A DNA stretch of 42,960 bases from Deltaproteobacteria bacterium Ga0077550 (lineage in GTDB: Bacteria; Myxococcota_A; Polyangia; Nannocystales; Nannocystaceae), in assembly GCA_001464385.1 (NCBI GenBank), contig LNFB01000377.1, forward strand, positions 1-42,960, in the 5' to 3' direction. The notes beneath the pieces were generated by a model, which saw nothing but the letters and a program-made list of their open reading frames with translations, searched no databases and was not told the origin of the DNA. A program made the position numbers and the translations under genes. The first letter of the stretch is position 1; the number at the start of each line of letters is the position of its first letter. This document shows positions 27,253 to 36,384 of this stretch, in pieces.

Positions 27253-28227
27253 ATGACCGTCGCCCATCGCCTCGCCTGGTCGCTGCTGGTCCCCGCGCTC
27301 GGCTGCGGGGGCGACGGCCTCGGCACCACCATGGCGTGGGACAACACCGACGGCCTGCCGTCGAGCAGCGGCGGGGTCGACACGAGCACCACGGCCAGCG
27401 TCGATCCGAGCGCGCCCGCGGGCACCTCGAGCGGCCCCGCCGACGGCTCCGACGACGACGGCGCCACGCCGCCCGATCTCCCCGCGGTGGATCCGTGCCC
27501 GCGCGTGCGTGTCGTGTCGCCCGACGAGGTGCTGAACGTGCGGCCGGATCCGTCGACCGCGAACCCCGAGATCGGGCAGGTCGCGGACGGCACGATCTTC
27601 GACGTGGTCGACGAGGTCGTCGGCGAGTCGATCGACGGCGACACGCAGTGGTTCGAGATCGACTACCTCGGCCAGTCGGGCTTCATCTCGGGCGTGTTCG
27701 CCGAGTGCACGCTCGAGGAGCCGCCCTCACCGCCCGACGGCTACTACGTGCCGCTGCCGTGCGGCATGCAGGCGACCATCACGCAGGGGAACAACGGCGA
27801 GCTGTCGCACAACGGGCTGCACGCGTTCGCCTTCGACTTCGGCGTCGGCCTCGGCACACCGCTGCTCGCCGCCGCCGAGGGCGTGGTGACGCTGGTGTTC
27901 GACGAGACCGGACCGGGCGATGCCTGCTACGACGGCGGCGGCCCCGAGTGCGGGCCGCTCGGCAACCTCGTCATCGTGCTGCACGGTGACGGCTCGACGA
28001 CGCTGTACAAGCACCTGAGCGTCGTGCAGGTCGCCCCGGGCGACGAGGTCCCGCGCGGCGGGCAGCTCGGGCTGTCGGGCACGACCGGCTACTCGACCGG
28101 ACCGCACGCCCACGTCATGCGCATGGAGAACTGCGGCGCGTACAAGTGCCAGTCGATCCCGATGGAGTTCGTCGAGGCGGGCGTGCCGCAGACCGGCGAC
28201 GTCGTGGTCTCGCAGAACTGCCCGTAG
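27253..28227 (+). CDS. SH3b + M23 peptidase-like lipoprotein
   Basis: A 324-residue protein. The N-terminus reads as a short signal with a PALGCG lipobox and a 50-residue Ser/Thr/Gly/Asp linker. An SH3b domain follows (VVSPDEVLNVRPDPST to TQWFEIDYLGQSGFIS, about 85-150). Then an M23/LytM domain: SHNGLHAFAFDFGVGLGTPLLAA, GVVTLVF, LGNLVIVLHGDGSTTLYKHLS, and GLSGTTGYSTGPHAHV, giving the His, Asp and HxH positions expected for zinc ligands. It is probably a peptidoglycan hydrolase or a cell-wall binding protein outside the cytoplasm. The next gene (SNF2) begins 21 bases on, same strand, but functional linkage is unlikely. Confidence 0.88.
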   Translation: MTVAHRLAWSLLVPALGCGGDGLGTTMAWDNTDGLPSSSGGVDTSTTASVDPSAPAGTSSGPADGSDDDGATPPDLPAVDPCPRVRVVSPDEVLNVRPDPSTANPEIGQVADGTIFDVVDEVVGESIDGDTQWFEIDYLGQSGFISGVFAECTLEEPPSPPDGYYVPLPCGMQATITQGNNGELSHNGLHAFAFDFGVGLGTPLLAAAEGVVTLVFDETGPGDACYDGGGPECGPLGNLVIVLHGDGSTTLYKHLSVVQVAPGDEVPRGGQLGLSGTTGYSTGPHAHVMRMENCGAYKCQSIPMEFVEAGVPQTGDVVVSQNCP

Positions 28228-28247
28228 CGCGGCCCGCCAGTTCGCCT

Positions 28248-30467
28248 ATGCTCGCGCCCGCCGTGGCGACCCCGAAGCCCCCGCGCCGAGCGCAGCCCAG
28301 CCCGCGCGCCGAGCCCGACGATCCGCTGCGCGCCGCGATTGCAGCGCTCGAGGCGGTCGATCGCGATCTGCTCGTCGTCCTCGCGCTCGTGGTCAAGCCC
28401 GTCACGCGCACCGACTGGACCGAGCTCGCCAAGCGCGGCGGGATCACGCAACCGGGCGGCAACGCGTTCGACACCAAGGCGCTCGAGCCCCGCTGCGTGC
28501 GCCTCGCCGACGCCGGCCTGGTGGTGGTGCACCGGCCGACCCCGCACCAGATCCTGTACGGCGTGCCGCCGGAGATCGCGATGCCGGTGCTGATCCAGGC
28601 CCGCGCCGAGGACCGACTCGCGCGGTTCCTCGGCGACCGATCGCCGCGACGCGGCGCATGGTTCGATCCGTGGATGACCGGCGCCGACCTCCGGCTCGCC
28701 GCCGTCATGGGCGACCTCGAGCTGGCCCGACGCGCCCTCGGCTTCGCGCACCTCGACCCCGCCAGCGTCGCGCTGCACATCATCACGGCGCTCGGCCGCA
28801 CGCCCGAGATCGACTGGTTCGCGGTGCTGCCGAGCGACGCGCACCGCATGGCGTACGTCGCCGCGATCGTCCAGCTCGGGATCGCGACGCTCACCCGCGT
28901 GCCCGAGCCGCTGCTGGCGCTCGCGCTGGCGTTCGGCGATCGCTCGCTGAACCTCGAGGTCGCGCGGCTGCTCGCGCTGGGCGGCCAGGCCGAGCGCGCC
29001 GCGGCGATCGAGCCGCTGCCGAAGTACGGGGCCGAGGGCCTCGCGGTGATCTCGGCGTTCCATGCCGGCGACTGGGCGCGGACCGCCGCCCTCGGCCACG
29101 CCGCGATCGCGACCATGAAGGGCCGCAAGCGCCCGACGCTGCCCGACGTCGAGGGCGTCTGCCACCTGTTCGCGACGCTCGTCGCCGCGGCCGGCGACCC
29201 GTTGGGGCTGTCGGCCCTGCGCGCGCGCCTCGAGGCCGTCGCGCAATCCGGCCGCGCATTGCCGGGGCCGTACCGCGTGGCGGGCGTGCTGCACGACACC
29301 TTCGCCGGCGCCGAGCCGCCGGAGTACGCCAAGTGCACGCCCGAGGATCGGGCCCGCGGTTGGGACGAGGCGCTCGCCAACTGCCTGCACGATCGTTGGC
29401 TCGAGCCGACGCACAGCGTCCACGCGGCGCGCTCCGATCGCGCCGAGATCGAGGCCCTCGTCCACGCGAACGCCTCGCACTGGCGCGCGCACGCCGAGGC
29501 CGGGGGCTTCGCGGCGCACGCCCGCGAGTTCGCGGCGATCCTCGCCGCCGAGGCGCCGGCGAAATCGATCGCGGCCGCGTTCCGCCGACGCCCCGCATGG
29601 GAGGCCGCGCTCGCCAGCCTCGAGACGCTCGCCGGCGCGTCGGTGGCGGAGGACGCGGGCGCCACCGCGGCGCCGCGCGAGCTGGTGTGGGAGCTCGCGG
29701 TCCTCGGCCACCGCGTGTTCGTGACGCCGCGGATCCGCGCCGGCGTGCGGGCGAAGAAGGGCCAGAGCGTGCCGCTCTCGCGCCTGCAGGGCGGCGACGA
29801 CGAGGGCCTGCTCACCGACGCCGACCGCCGCGTGATCGCGGGCGCACAACCCGATCGCTGGCGTCGCGCGGGCGGCCACGCGTTCGAGCTCGACGACGCC
29901 GCCGCGCTCGCGCTCGTCGGTCACCCGCGCGTCGTCGGCCCCGACGGCCTGGCCATCGCGGTCGAGCGCGGGCCGGCGAAGATCCGCACGTCGCGGGTGG
30001 GCGAGGGCACCGAGGTCCGCCTGTCACCCGCGGCGCTGCGGGATCACGCGCTGGTCGTGGTGCAGGCCACGCCCGCGCGCGTGGTCCTGTACGAGCGAAC
30101 GCCCGAGCTCACGCGGCTCGCCGAGCTGTTGGCGCGCGTCGGCACGCTCGCGGTGCCCGACGAGGGCCGCGATCGCCTCGCGCAGGCGCTGTCGCGGCTG
30201 ACCGCGACCGCCTCGATCGAGGTCGAGGGCGATCTGCCGATCGCGGGGGCCACCGACGTCGTGGCCGATCCGACGCCGGTGCTGCAGCTCGCGTGGGACG
30301 GGACCATGCTCACCGTGCGCGCCGCCGTCGCGCCGCTCGGCCCCGACGGCCCGCACGTGCGACCGGGCCGGGGCCGGCATGCGCCGCACGACCCGCGATC
30401 TCGCCCTCGAGCGCCGCCGCTGCGAGGCGGTGCAGGACGCCTGCCCGACCCTGGGTGGCTTCGGTGA
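28248..30467 (+). CDS. SNF2-family helicase, N-terminal part (frameshifted)
   Basis: N-terminal portion, 739 residues in frame, of a SNF2/HepA-family protein. The ATG at 28248 is preferred; a GTG follows five codons on. Residues to about 700 are a long helical region (AIAALEAVDRDLLVVLALVV, MGDLELARRALGFAHLDP, VPEPLLALALAFGDRSLN) leading into a beta-rich region before the helicase. After about 30379 the frame continues as Arg/Pro-rich junk to a stop at 30467, whereas the adjacent frame resumes the family sequence. That is the sign of a frameshift or small deletion. If the two frames are one gene, the product is about 1360 residues. Its role would be DNA/RNA-polymerase remodelling, ATP-dependent; inferred from the C-terminal half. 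Confidence 0.75.
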   Translation: MLAPAVATPKPPRRAQPSPRAEPDDPLRAAIAALEAVDRDLLVVLALVVKPVTRTDWTELAKRGGITQPGGNAFDTKALEPRCVRLADAGLVVVHRPTPHQILYGVPPEIAMPVLIQARAEDRLARFLGDRSPRRGAWFDPWMTGADLRLAAVMGDLELARRALGFAHLDPASVALHIITALGRTPEIDWFAVLPSDAHRMAYVAAIVQLGIATLTRVPEPLLALALAFGDRSLNLEVARLLALGGQAERAAAIEPLPKYGAEGLAVISAFHAGDWARTAALGHAAIATMKGRKRPTLPDVEGVCHLFATLVAAAGDPLGLSALRARLEAVAQSGRALPGPYRVAGVLHDTFAGAEPPEYAKCTPEDRARGWDEALANCLHDRWLEPTHSVHAARSDRAEIEALVHANASHWRAHAEAGGFAAHAREFAAILAAEAPAKSIAAAFRRRPAWEAALASLETLAGASVAEDAGATAAPRELVWELAVLGHRVFVTPRIRAGVRAKKGQSVPLSRLQGGDDEGLLTDADRRVIAGAQPDRWRRAGGHAFELDDAAALALVGHPRVVGPDGLAIAVERGPAKIRTSRVGEGTEVRLSPAALRDHALVVVQATPARVVLYERTPELTRLAELLARVGTLAVPDEGRDRLAQALSRLTATASIEVEGDLPIAGATDVVADPTPVLQLAWDGTMLTVRAAVAPLGPDGPHVRPGRGRHAPHDPRSRPRAPPLRGGAGRLPDPGWLR

Positions 30468-32337
30468 CGGCGAGCTGCACTGGGGCACGACGAGCGTGGC
30501 CGATGCGCTCGCGATCCTGCTCGAGCTCGATGCCCAGGGCGACGCGGTGCGGCTGGAGTGGGCGGAGGGCCAGCGGCTCGAGCTCCCGCGGCGCGTCGAT
30601 CTCGAGCACCTGAAGCTGCGCGTCGGCAAGGGCCCCAAGTGGTTCGAGCTCGATGTGTCGCTGCAGATCGACGAGCACGCGGTGCTGCAGTTCCGCGATC
30701 TGCTGCGCGCGCGCGAGGGCACCCGCTTCGTCGCGCTGCCGCGCGGCCGCTTCCTCGCGCTGTCGGACGAGCTGCGCGCGCGTCTCGACGGGCTCGAGGC
30801 GATCGGCGAGGCCCACGGCAAGACCCTCGCCGTGGCCTCGGCGTTGCTGCCGATGGTCGAGGACCTCGCCGCCGACGTGCCGGGCGCGAGCTTCGACGAC
30901 GCGACGCGGCAGCGCCTCGCGCGACTGCGGGAGATCCAGACGCTCGAGCCCCGCATGCCGCGGGGCTTCGCGGCGACGCTGCGCCCCTACCAGCGCGACG
31001 GCTTCGTGTGGCTGGCGCGGCTCGGCGAGGCGGGCCTCGGGGCGTGCCTCGCCGACGACATGGGCCTGGGCAAGACGGTGCAAGCCCTCGCGCTGCTGGC
31101 CCACCGCGCCAAGCAGGGCCCGGCGCTGGTGGTGTGTCCGACCTCGGTGGTGCTCAACTGGGTCGCCGAGGCCGCCCGCTTCGCGCCCACGCTGCGCATC
31201 GTGCCGCTCGCGACCGCGGAGGATCGCGCGGCCGCGGTGCGCGACGCGGGTCCGCGCGACGTCGTCGTGTGCAGCTACACGCTGCTCGGCGCGGAGATCG
31301 AGACGTTGGCCGCCGCCCGCTTCGCCACCGCCGTGTTCGACGAGGCCCACGCGCTGAAGAACCCGCGCACGCAGCGGGCGACCGCCGCGCGGCGCATCGA
31401 CGCCGACTTCCGCCTCGGGCTCACCGGCACGCCGCTCGAGAACCATCTGGGCGAGCTGTGGAGCCTGTTCGCGACGCTGGTCCCCGGCCTGCTCGGCGCG
31501 CAGACCGACTTCGATCGCCGCTTCGCCGCGCCGATCGCCGCGGGCGCCCGCGAGTCGGCCAACCGCCTGCGCGCGCTGCTGCGCCCGTTCATGCTGCGGC
31601 GGCTCAAGTCCGCGGTCCTCGACGAGCTGCCCGCGCGCACCGAGATCACCCTGCGCATCGCCCCGAACCCGGAGCAGCGCGCCTTCTACGAGGCGGTGCG
31701 GCGCCGCGCCGTCGAGCACATGGCCGCGCTCGACCAGAAGAAGAAGCGACTGGGCGTACTGGCCGAGATCACCAAGCTGCGGCAGGCCGCGATCGACCCC
31801 CGGGTGCTCGACGCCGCGGCCCCCAAGGGCGCCAAGCTCGACGTGCTGTTCGAGCGCCTCGGCGAGCTGCGGGCCGAGGGCCACCGCGCCCTCGTGTTCA
31901 CGCAGTTCCTCGGCAGCCTGGCCGCGGTGCGCGAGCGCCTCGTCGCCGACGGCTACGAGTTCTTCGAGCTCGACGGCTCGACGCCCGCAGCGGTGCGGGC
32001 CAAGCGGATCGACGCCTTCCAGGCCGGCGAGGCCGACGTGTTCCTGCTGAGCCTGCGCGCAGGCGGCCAGGGCGTGAACCTCACCGGGGCCGACTACGTG
32101 TTCCACCTCGATCCGTGGTGGAACCCGGCGGTCGAGGATCAGGCGACGGACCGCGCGCATCGCATCGGGCAATCGCGGCCCGTGACCGTGTATCGCCTCG
32201 TGACCGAGGGCACGATCGAGGAGAAGATCCTCGCGCTGCACGGGACCAAGCGCGAGATGGCCGAGGACCTGCTCACCGGGATGGAGCGCGGCGAGGGGCT
32301 GGACTTCGAGCAGCTGATGGGCTTGCTCGACGGGTGA
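30379..32337 (+). CDS. SNF2-family helicase, C-terminal part (separate frame)
   Basis: 652 residues from an ATG at 30379 that lies within the end of the preceding frame. All SNF2 motifs are present: YQRDGFVWLARL, Walker A ADDMGLGKT (residues 225-233), DEAH (321-324), GLTGTPLENHLGELWSLF, FTQFLGSL, RAGGQGVNLT and QATDRAHRIGQ (588-598). An ATP-dependent remodeler of the HepA type. A segment joining the N-terminal part (around GPHVRPGRG) to this RTTRDLALE start appears shortened, so this half probably depends on a frameshifted or truncated first half. It could still be made by reinitiation. The frame is +1 relative to the first half. Confidence 0.9.
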   Translation: MRRTTRDLALERRRCEAVQDACPTLGGFGDGELHWGTTSVADALAILLELDAQGDAVRLEWAEGQRLELPRRVDLEHLKLRVGKGPKWFELDVSLQIDEHAVLQFRDLLRAREGTRFVALPRGRFLALSDELRARLDGLEAIGEAHGKTLAVASALLPMVEDLAADVPGASFDDATRQRLARLREIQTLEPRMPRGFAATLRPYQRDGFVWLARLGEAGLGACLADDMGLGKTVQALALLAHRAKQGPALVVCPTSVVLNWVAEAARFAPTLRIVPLATAEDRAAAVRDAGPRDVVVCSYTLLGAEIETLAAARFATAVFDEAHALKNPRTQRATAARRIDADFRLGLTGTPLENHLGELWSLFATLVPGLLGAQTDFDRRFAAPIAAGARESANRLRALLRPFMLRRLKSAVLDELPARTEITLRIAPNPEQRAFYEAVRRRAVEHMAALDQKKKRLGVLAEITKLRQAAIDPRVLDAAAPKGAKLDVLFERLGELRAEGHRALVFTQFLGSLAAVRERLVADGYEFFELDGSTPAAVRAKRIDAFQAGEADVFLLSLRAGGQGVNLTGADYVFHLDPWWNPAVEDQATDRAHRIGQSRPVTVYRLVTEGTIEEKILALHGTKREMAEDLLTGMERGEGLDFEQLMGLLDG

Positions 32338-32437
32338 CCCGGCCGCGGCGATTTCGAGCGCGCCGCCGGCCCGAGAATCCAAGCGGAAACGCCGGCCCGA
32401 AGCTGTCATGATGCGCTGGCGTCACCCTGCCGTCACG

Positions 32438-35125
32438 ATGCCCCGCCGCCCCACGCCCGAACCGGACGACGACACCCAGATCCTGGGCGAACACCAGCGT
32501 GCGGCCGCATCGTCGACGCCACCCACGGTGGGGCAGAACATCGGGCGCTACCTCGTCATCGGCGAGCTCGGGCGTGGCGGGATGGGCCTCGTGCTGCGGG
32601 CATACGACCCGCGGCTGCAACGCGAGGTCGCGGTCAAGATCCTGCGGCCCGATCGCGGCGGCGCGGCGGCGCAGGCCGCCCTGGTGCGCGAGGCCCAGTC
32701 GATGGCGAAGCTCAGCCATCCCAACGTCGTCGGCGTCTACGACGTCGAGCCCGACGGCGCGACCGTCGTGCTCGCCATGGAGTACGTCGAGGGATCGACG
32801 CTGACGAAGTGGCTCGCCGCCACGCCGCGATCGTGGCGCGACATCGTCACGATCGCGATCGAGGCGGGCCGCGGGCTGCAGGCCGCCCACGACGCCGGCG
32901 TGCTGCACCGCGACTTCAAGCCGAGCAACGTGCTCATCACGACCGATGGCCGCGCCAAGGTCACGGACTTCGGGCTCGCGCGGATCGACGAGGCGCTGCG
33001 GGCCCGCGTCAGCGACGATGTCACGCCGCCACCGCGCGATGCCGACGCCGTGCCGCACGCGGCCGCCACGCTCGAGGGCAGCGCGAGCCCGGAGACGCTC
33101 GGTGACACGATCAAGGGCACGCCCGCGTACATGGCGATCGAGCAGCACGCCGGCGCGCAGCTGTCGCCCGCGGCCGATCAGTTCGCGTTCTGCGTGTCGC
33201 TGTGGCAGGCGCTCGTCGGCAGCCTGCCGTACCCCGTGCGCGGCCGCACCATGACGATGCTCGCCAACGCGAAGGCGGACGGCCCGCCGCCGTGGCCCAA
33301 GCACGTCGAGATCCCGACGCCGATCGTCGCGGCGATCCTGCGCGGCCTCGCGCCGAGCCCCGTCGACCGCTGGCCGTCGATGGCCGCCCTGCTCGCGGAG
33401 TTGTCCGAGGCGGTGAGCGGCCGTCGCCGCGCGAGGCTGCTGCGCGTCGCCGGTGCGGGCGCGCTGGTCGCTGCGGTCGCCGGCACCGCGGTCGCGTGGC
33501 AGTACCACCGCGACTCGTTGTGCACCGGCGCCGAGGCTCAGCTCGTCGGGGTGTGGGACGACGATCGCCGGGCCCGCGCCGCGCAGGCCTTCGACGCCAC
33601 CGGGCTGCCCTGGGCGGCGGGGGTGTGGGATCGCGTGCGGCCGACGCTCGACGACTACGCCACGCAGTGGGTGACGACGCACCGCGAGAGCTGCGAGGCC
33701 ACCAGCGTGCGCGGCGAGCAGTCGGCCCACGTGATGGATCTGCGGATGAACTGCCTGCGTCGCGCGCGACTGCAGCTCGAGTCGACGTCCGCGGCGCTCG
33801 TCGACGCGGACGCCCCGACCGTCGAGAAGGCCCACGCCCTCGCGACGAGCCTCCCGAGCCTGACCGCCTGCAGCGACCTCGAGGCGCTGCAGGCCGAGGT
33901 GCCGCCGCCCGAGGACGAGGTCGATCGCGCGGCGGTGCGCGGCCTCGAGGCCGACCTCGCGGTCGCGCGCACGCGCCTGGGCGTGGGCGACTACGCCGGC
34001 GCGCTGGCGCGGACCGAGGCGATGGCCGACGTCGTCGAGACCCTCGGCTACGAGCCGATCCGCACCTCCTGGTTGCTGGTCGGCGCGCGCGCGCAGGACG
34101 GGCTCGGCGAGTACGCCGCGGCCGAGGCGGCCTTCACGGCGGCGCTGCGATCGGCCCTGCAGTCGCGCCAGCCCACGCTCGCGGCCGCGGCGGCGCAGGA
34201 GCTGATCCTCGTCGTCGGCGGCGAACAGCACCGCCACGGCGAGGGCCTCGCGTACGCGCAGACCGCCCTCGGCCTCGCGGCGGGGCTGGGACCCGAGACC
34301 CAGGCGCGGGCCAAGAGCAGCGTCGCGAACATCTACGGCTTGAAGGGCGACATCGCCAGCGCCGAGGCCGAGCTGCGCGCCGCGCTGGCGCTGTGGGAAT
34401 CCGTCGACGCGACCTCGCTCGGCTCCGCGAGCGCGCGGGCCAACCTCGCGATCGTCCTGGCGATGCAGGGCAACGTCGTCGAGGCCGAGTCGACGCTGCG
34501 CGCCGCGCTGACGATCTACGAGGCGCGACTCGGCCCCGATCACCCGCAGATCGCAGCCCTGCGCAACAACCTCGCGGTGATGGTGCGGCGCCGCGAGAGC
34601 GCCGCTGCCGAGGGCACCGCGGCGACGAGCGACACCGCCGAGGGAGCGATCGCCGAGGCGAAGAAGGCCATCGCGATCTACGAGAAGTCCCTCGGCGCCG
34701 AGCACCCCGATCTCGCCGGCGCCTACAGCAACCTCGGCAACGCCCTGCGCACGTCGGGCAAGCTCGCCGAGGCCGAGGCGAACTACCGGCGCGCGATCGC
34801 CATGTGGGACGCCACCGTCGGCCTCGACAACCCCAGCGTCGTCTACGGACTCGACGGCCTCGGCGGCGTGCTGCTGGATCTCGGCCGCGCCACCGAGGCC
34901 ATCGCTCCGCTCGAGCGCGCCCACGCCCTGTGCCAGAACGGCCGCGTCTCCCCCACCCTCCGCGGCCAGACGGCCTTCAGCCTCGCCAAGGCGCTGTGGG
35001 AGGTCGGCGATGATCCGGCCCGCGCGCGGAGCCTCGCCGCCGAGGCGCTCGCGGCGATGGGGGACGACGCCGCGGGCGCGGCGAGCCGCGAAGAGGTCAC
35101 GGCTTGGATCACGGCGCACCGGTGA
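32438..35125 (+). CDS. Ser/Thr protein kinase with TM and TPR tail
   Basis: About 895 residues from the ATG at 32438; two ATGs at 32408 and 32411 are alternatives. The kinase domain spans about 38-320: GRGGMG (45-50), VAVK lysine (67), HRDFKPSN (157-164), DFG (177-179). The APE segment reads YMAIEQ (231-236), so the usual Pro is replaced by Ile. One TM helix lies at about 335-355. The extracytoplasmic tail contains Cys (CTGAEAQL, CEATSV, CLRRARL, CSDLEAL) and many TPR units up to the C-terminus: LGVGDYAGALARTEAM, LGEYAAAEAAFTAAL, LAEAEANYRRAIAMW. Typical of Nannocystis-like kinase-TPR proteins. Separated by 100 bases from the SNF2 gene. Confidence 0.92.
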   Translation: MPRRPTPEPDDDTQILGEHQRAAASSTPPTVGQNIGRYLVIGELGRGGMGLVLRAYDPRLQREVAVKILRPDRGGAAAQAALVREAQSMAKLSHPNVVGVYDVEPDGATVVLAMEYVEGSTLTKWLAATPRSWRDIVTIAIEAGRGLQAAHDAGVLHRDFKPSNVLITTDGRAKVTDFGLARIDEALRARVSDDVTPPPRDADAVPHAAATLEGSASPETLGDTIKGTPAYMAIEQHAGAQLSPAADQFAFCVSLWQALVGSLPYPVRGRTMTMLANAKADGPPPWPKHVEIPTPIVAAILRGLAPSPVDRWPSMAALLAELSEAVSGRRRARLLRVAGAGALVAAVAGTAVAWQYHRDSLCTGAEAQLVGVWDDDRRARAAQAFDATGLPWAAGVWDRVRPTLDDYATQWVTTHRESCEATSVRGEQSAHVMDLRMNCLRRARLQLESTSAALVDADAPTVEKAHALATSLPSLTACSDLEALQAEVPPPEDEVDRAAVRGLEADLAVARTRLGVGDYAGALARTEAMADVVETLGYEPIRTSWLLVGARAQDGLGEYAAAEAAFTAALRSALQSRQPTLAAAAAQELILVVGGEQHRHGEGLAYAQTALGLAAGLGPETQARAKSSVANIYGLKGDIASAEAELRAALALWESVDATSLGSASARANLAIVLAMQGNVVEAESTLRAALTIYEARLGPDHPQIAALRNNLAVMVRRRESAAAEGTAATSDTAEGAIAEAKKAIAIYEKSLGAEHPDLAGAYSNLGNALRTSGKLAEAEANYRRAIAMWDATVGLDNPSVVYGLDGLGGVLLDLGRATEAIAPLERAHALCQNGRVSPTLRGQTAFSLAKALWEVGDDPARARSLAAEALAAMGDDAAGAASREEVTAWITAHR

Positions 35126-35211
35126 CGCGGGGCCGACTCCTGCATTCGAGGCCCGGTCGCCGCGCCCATCGCCCCGAATCCGTGGCACGATCGCCCAGAG
35201 GAGGTGACCCG

Positions 35212-35652
35212 ATGCGCCTGATCGCCTGTCCGTCCTGCGCCGAGTACGTCCACGCCGCAGAGCCCACGTGCCGCCACTGCGGTGGTGCGGTCCCGACGAC
35301 GCCCGCGGTGCGACCGTCCGCGACGATCCTCGCGCTCGGGCTCGCGCTGACCGCCTGCCCGTCCGACGATTCCTCCGACACGCAGGCGGGCACCACGACG
35401 ACGGCCGCGACCGAGTCCACCGGCTCCACGTCGGGCGGCACCGACTCGGTCACGTTCGATCCCACCGACGCCGAGGGCGAGGCCTACGGCACGCCGGACA
35501 CCGGCATCAGCATCTCCGAGAGCGACTCGTTCGAGAGCTCGTCGAGCAGCACCGGCGACGCCACCGCCGACAGCAGCACGTCGGGCACCGACACCACGGG
35601 CGACACGAGCACCGGCAGCGACTCGAGCAGCACCGGCAGCACCACCGGCTGA
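35212..35652 (+). CDS. Zinc-ribbon plus Ser/Thr-rich low-complexity protein
   Basis: 146 residues from the ATG at 35212, preceded by a strong AGAGGAGGTGA ribosome binding site. The first 27 residues form a four-Cys zinc-ribbon-like knuckle (CPSC... CRHC, with a Gly after). A hydrophobic segment follows (SATILALGLALTAC), which ends in a Cys like a lipobox, and then about 95 residues of Ser/Thr/Gly/Asp (TTTAATESTGSTSGGTDS, SISESDSFESSSSSTGD). It would therefore be a membrane-anchored surface tail preceded by a cytoplasmic or membrane-proximal knuckle. The mix is unusual but recurs in Myxococcota. Function unknown. It is convergent with the next gene, whose stop is 8 bases away. Confidence 0.75.
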   Translation: MRLIACPSCAEYVHAAEPTCRHCGGAVPTTPAVRPSATILALGLALTACPSDDSSDTQAGTTTTAATESTGSTSGGTDSVTFDPTDAEGEAYGTPDTGISISESDSFESSSSSTGDATADSSTSGTDTTGDTSTGSDSSSTGSTTG

Positions 35653-35659
35653 TCGCGCA

Positions 35660-36325
35660 TCACTTCAATGGCTTCGCGGCGCCCGCAGCCCCGTCGATGT
35701 CCGCGACCTTCGCGAGCTGACACCGCGAGAGCGTGCGCTGGTCGTCGATCGGCACCACGGGAAAGATGCCGACGAGCACGGTCTCGGTCGCGGACGCCGA
35801 GAAGGCCAGGCTCGGCCGCACGACCCCTTCGAACTCCACGCGTTGCTCGAGGTAGCGCGCCGCTCCGTTTTGACGGAAGCGGACCATCGTCCACCTCGAG
35901 AGACTGCCCGCACACTCGACGACGTAGGTCTGACCCGCGATCACTTCGAAGCTGAGGTATGCCCCAGCACCGCGCCCCGAGTCGTCGTTGTAGAACACCG
36001 CGTCCCCGGAGATTGGATCGTTGCGCCACATGTCGTGCACGGTGAACCGCGCGTTGCCGACCCGCGGACGCGCCAGTGACAGGACGATGGGCGTCGAGAG
36101 GTACGCCTCGGCAACGCCCACGATCACCCCCAGGGCCGCCTTCGACGACAGCGCCGGAGGTGCCACGGGCGTTGTCGCGAGGGCAGCGGCGATCTCCGTG
36201 GCCATCGCCTCCTGGGCCGACACGGTGACCGATGCAGCCGCGCCCGCGCTCGGCACCTTGGGCGCGGCGACGACGGTGGACAACGGGAGAAGCGCGAGCG
36301 CTGCGACGAGGAGTTCTCGGGTCAT
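35660..36325 (-). CDS. Exported protein of unknown function
   Basis: 221 residues from the ATG at 36325. Signal peptide: ELLVAALALLPLSTVVAAP. The next 35 residues are Ala/Pro/Thr-rich. The mature domain is mixed: AEAYLSTPIVLSLARPRVG, RFTVHDMWRNDPISGDAVFYN, then beta-rich SLSRWTMVRFRQNGAARYLEQRVEFEGVV and a short C-terminal piece ending AKPLK. No Cys pair dominates (two Cys near AECA and SRCQLAK). No family recognised, and no catalytic motif visible. Codon usage is slightly less GC-extreme than its neighbours. Convergent with the zinc-ribbon protein, divergent from the HEAT-like gene, so it stands alone. Confidence 0.7.
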   Translation of the reverse strand: MTRELLVAALALLPLSTVVAAPKVPSAGAAASVTVSAQEAMATEIAAALATTPVAPPALSSKAALGVIVGVAEAYLSTPIVLSLARPRVGNARFTVHDMWRNDPISGDAVFYNDDSGRGAGAYLSFEVIAGQTYVVECAGSLSRWTMVRFRQNGAARYLEQRVEFEGVVRPSLAFSASATETVLVGIFPVVPIDDQRTLSRCQLAKVADIDGAAGAAKPLK

Positions 36326-36384
36326 GCAGCGGTGGTGGCCGGCCGCGCCCTGAGCGTTCCCGGCCGCCGGATTCCGCCCGAGTC

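Noticed and set aside
32273..35188. Minus-strand open frame of about 970 codons antisense to the kinase-TPR gene
   Set aside because: The plus strand encodes a clear kinase with HRD and DFG motifs; the antisense frame has no recognisable motif.
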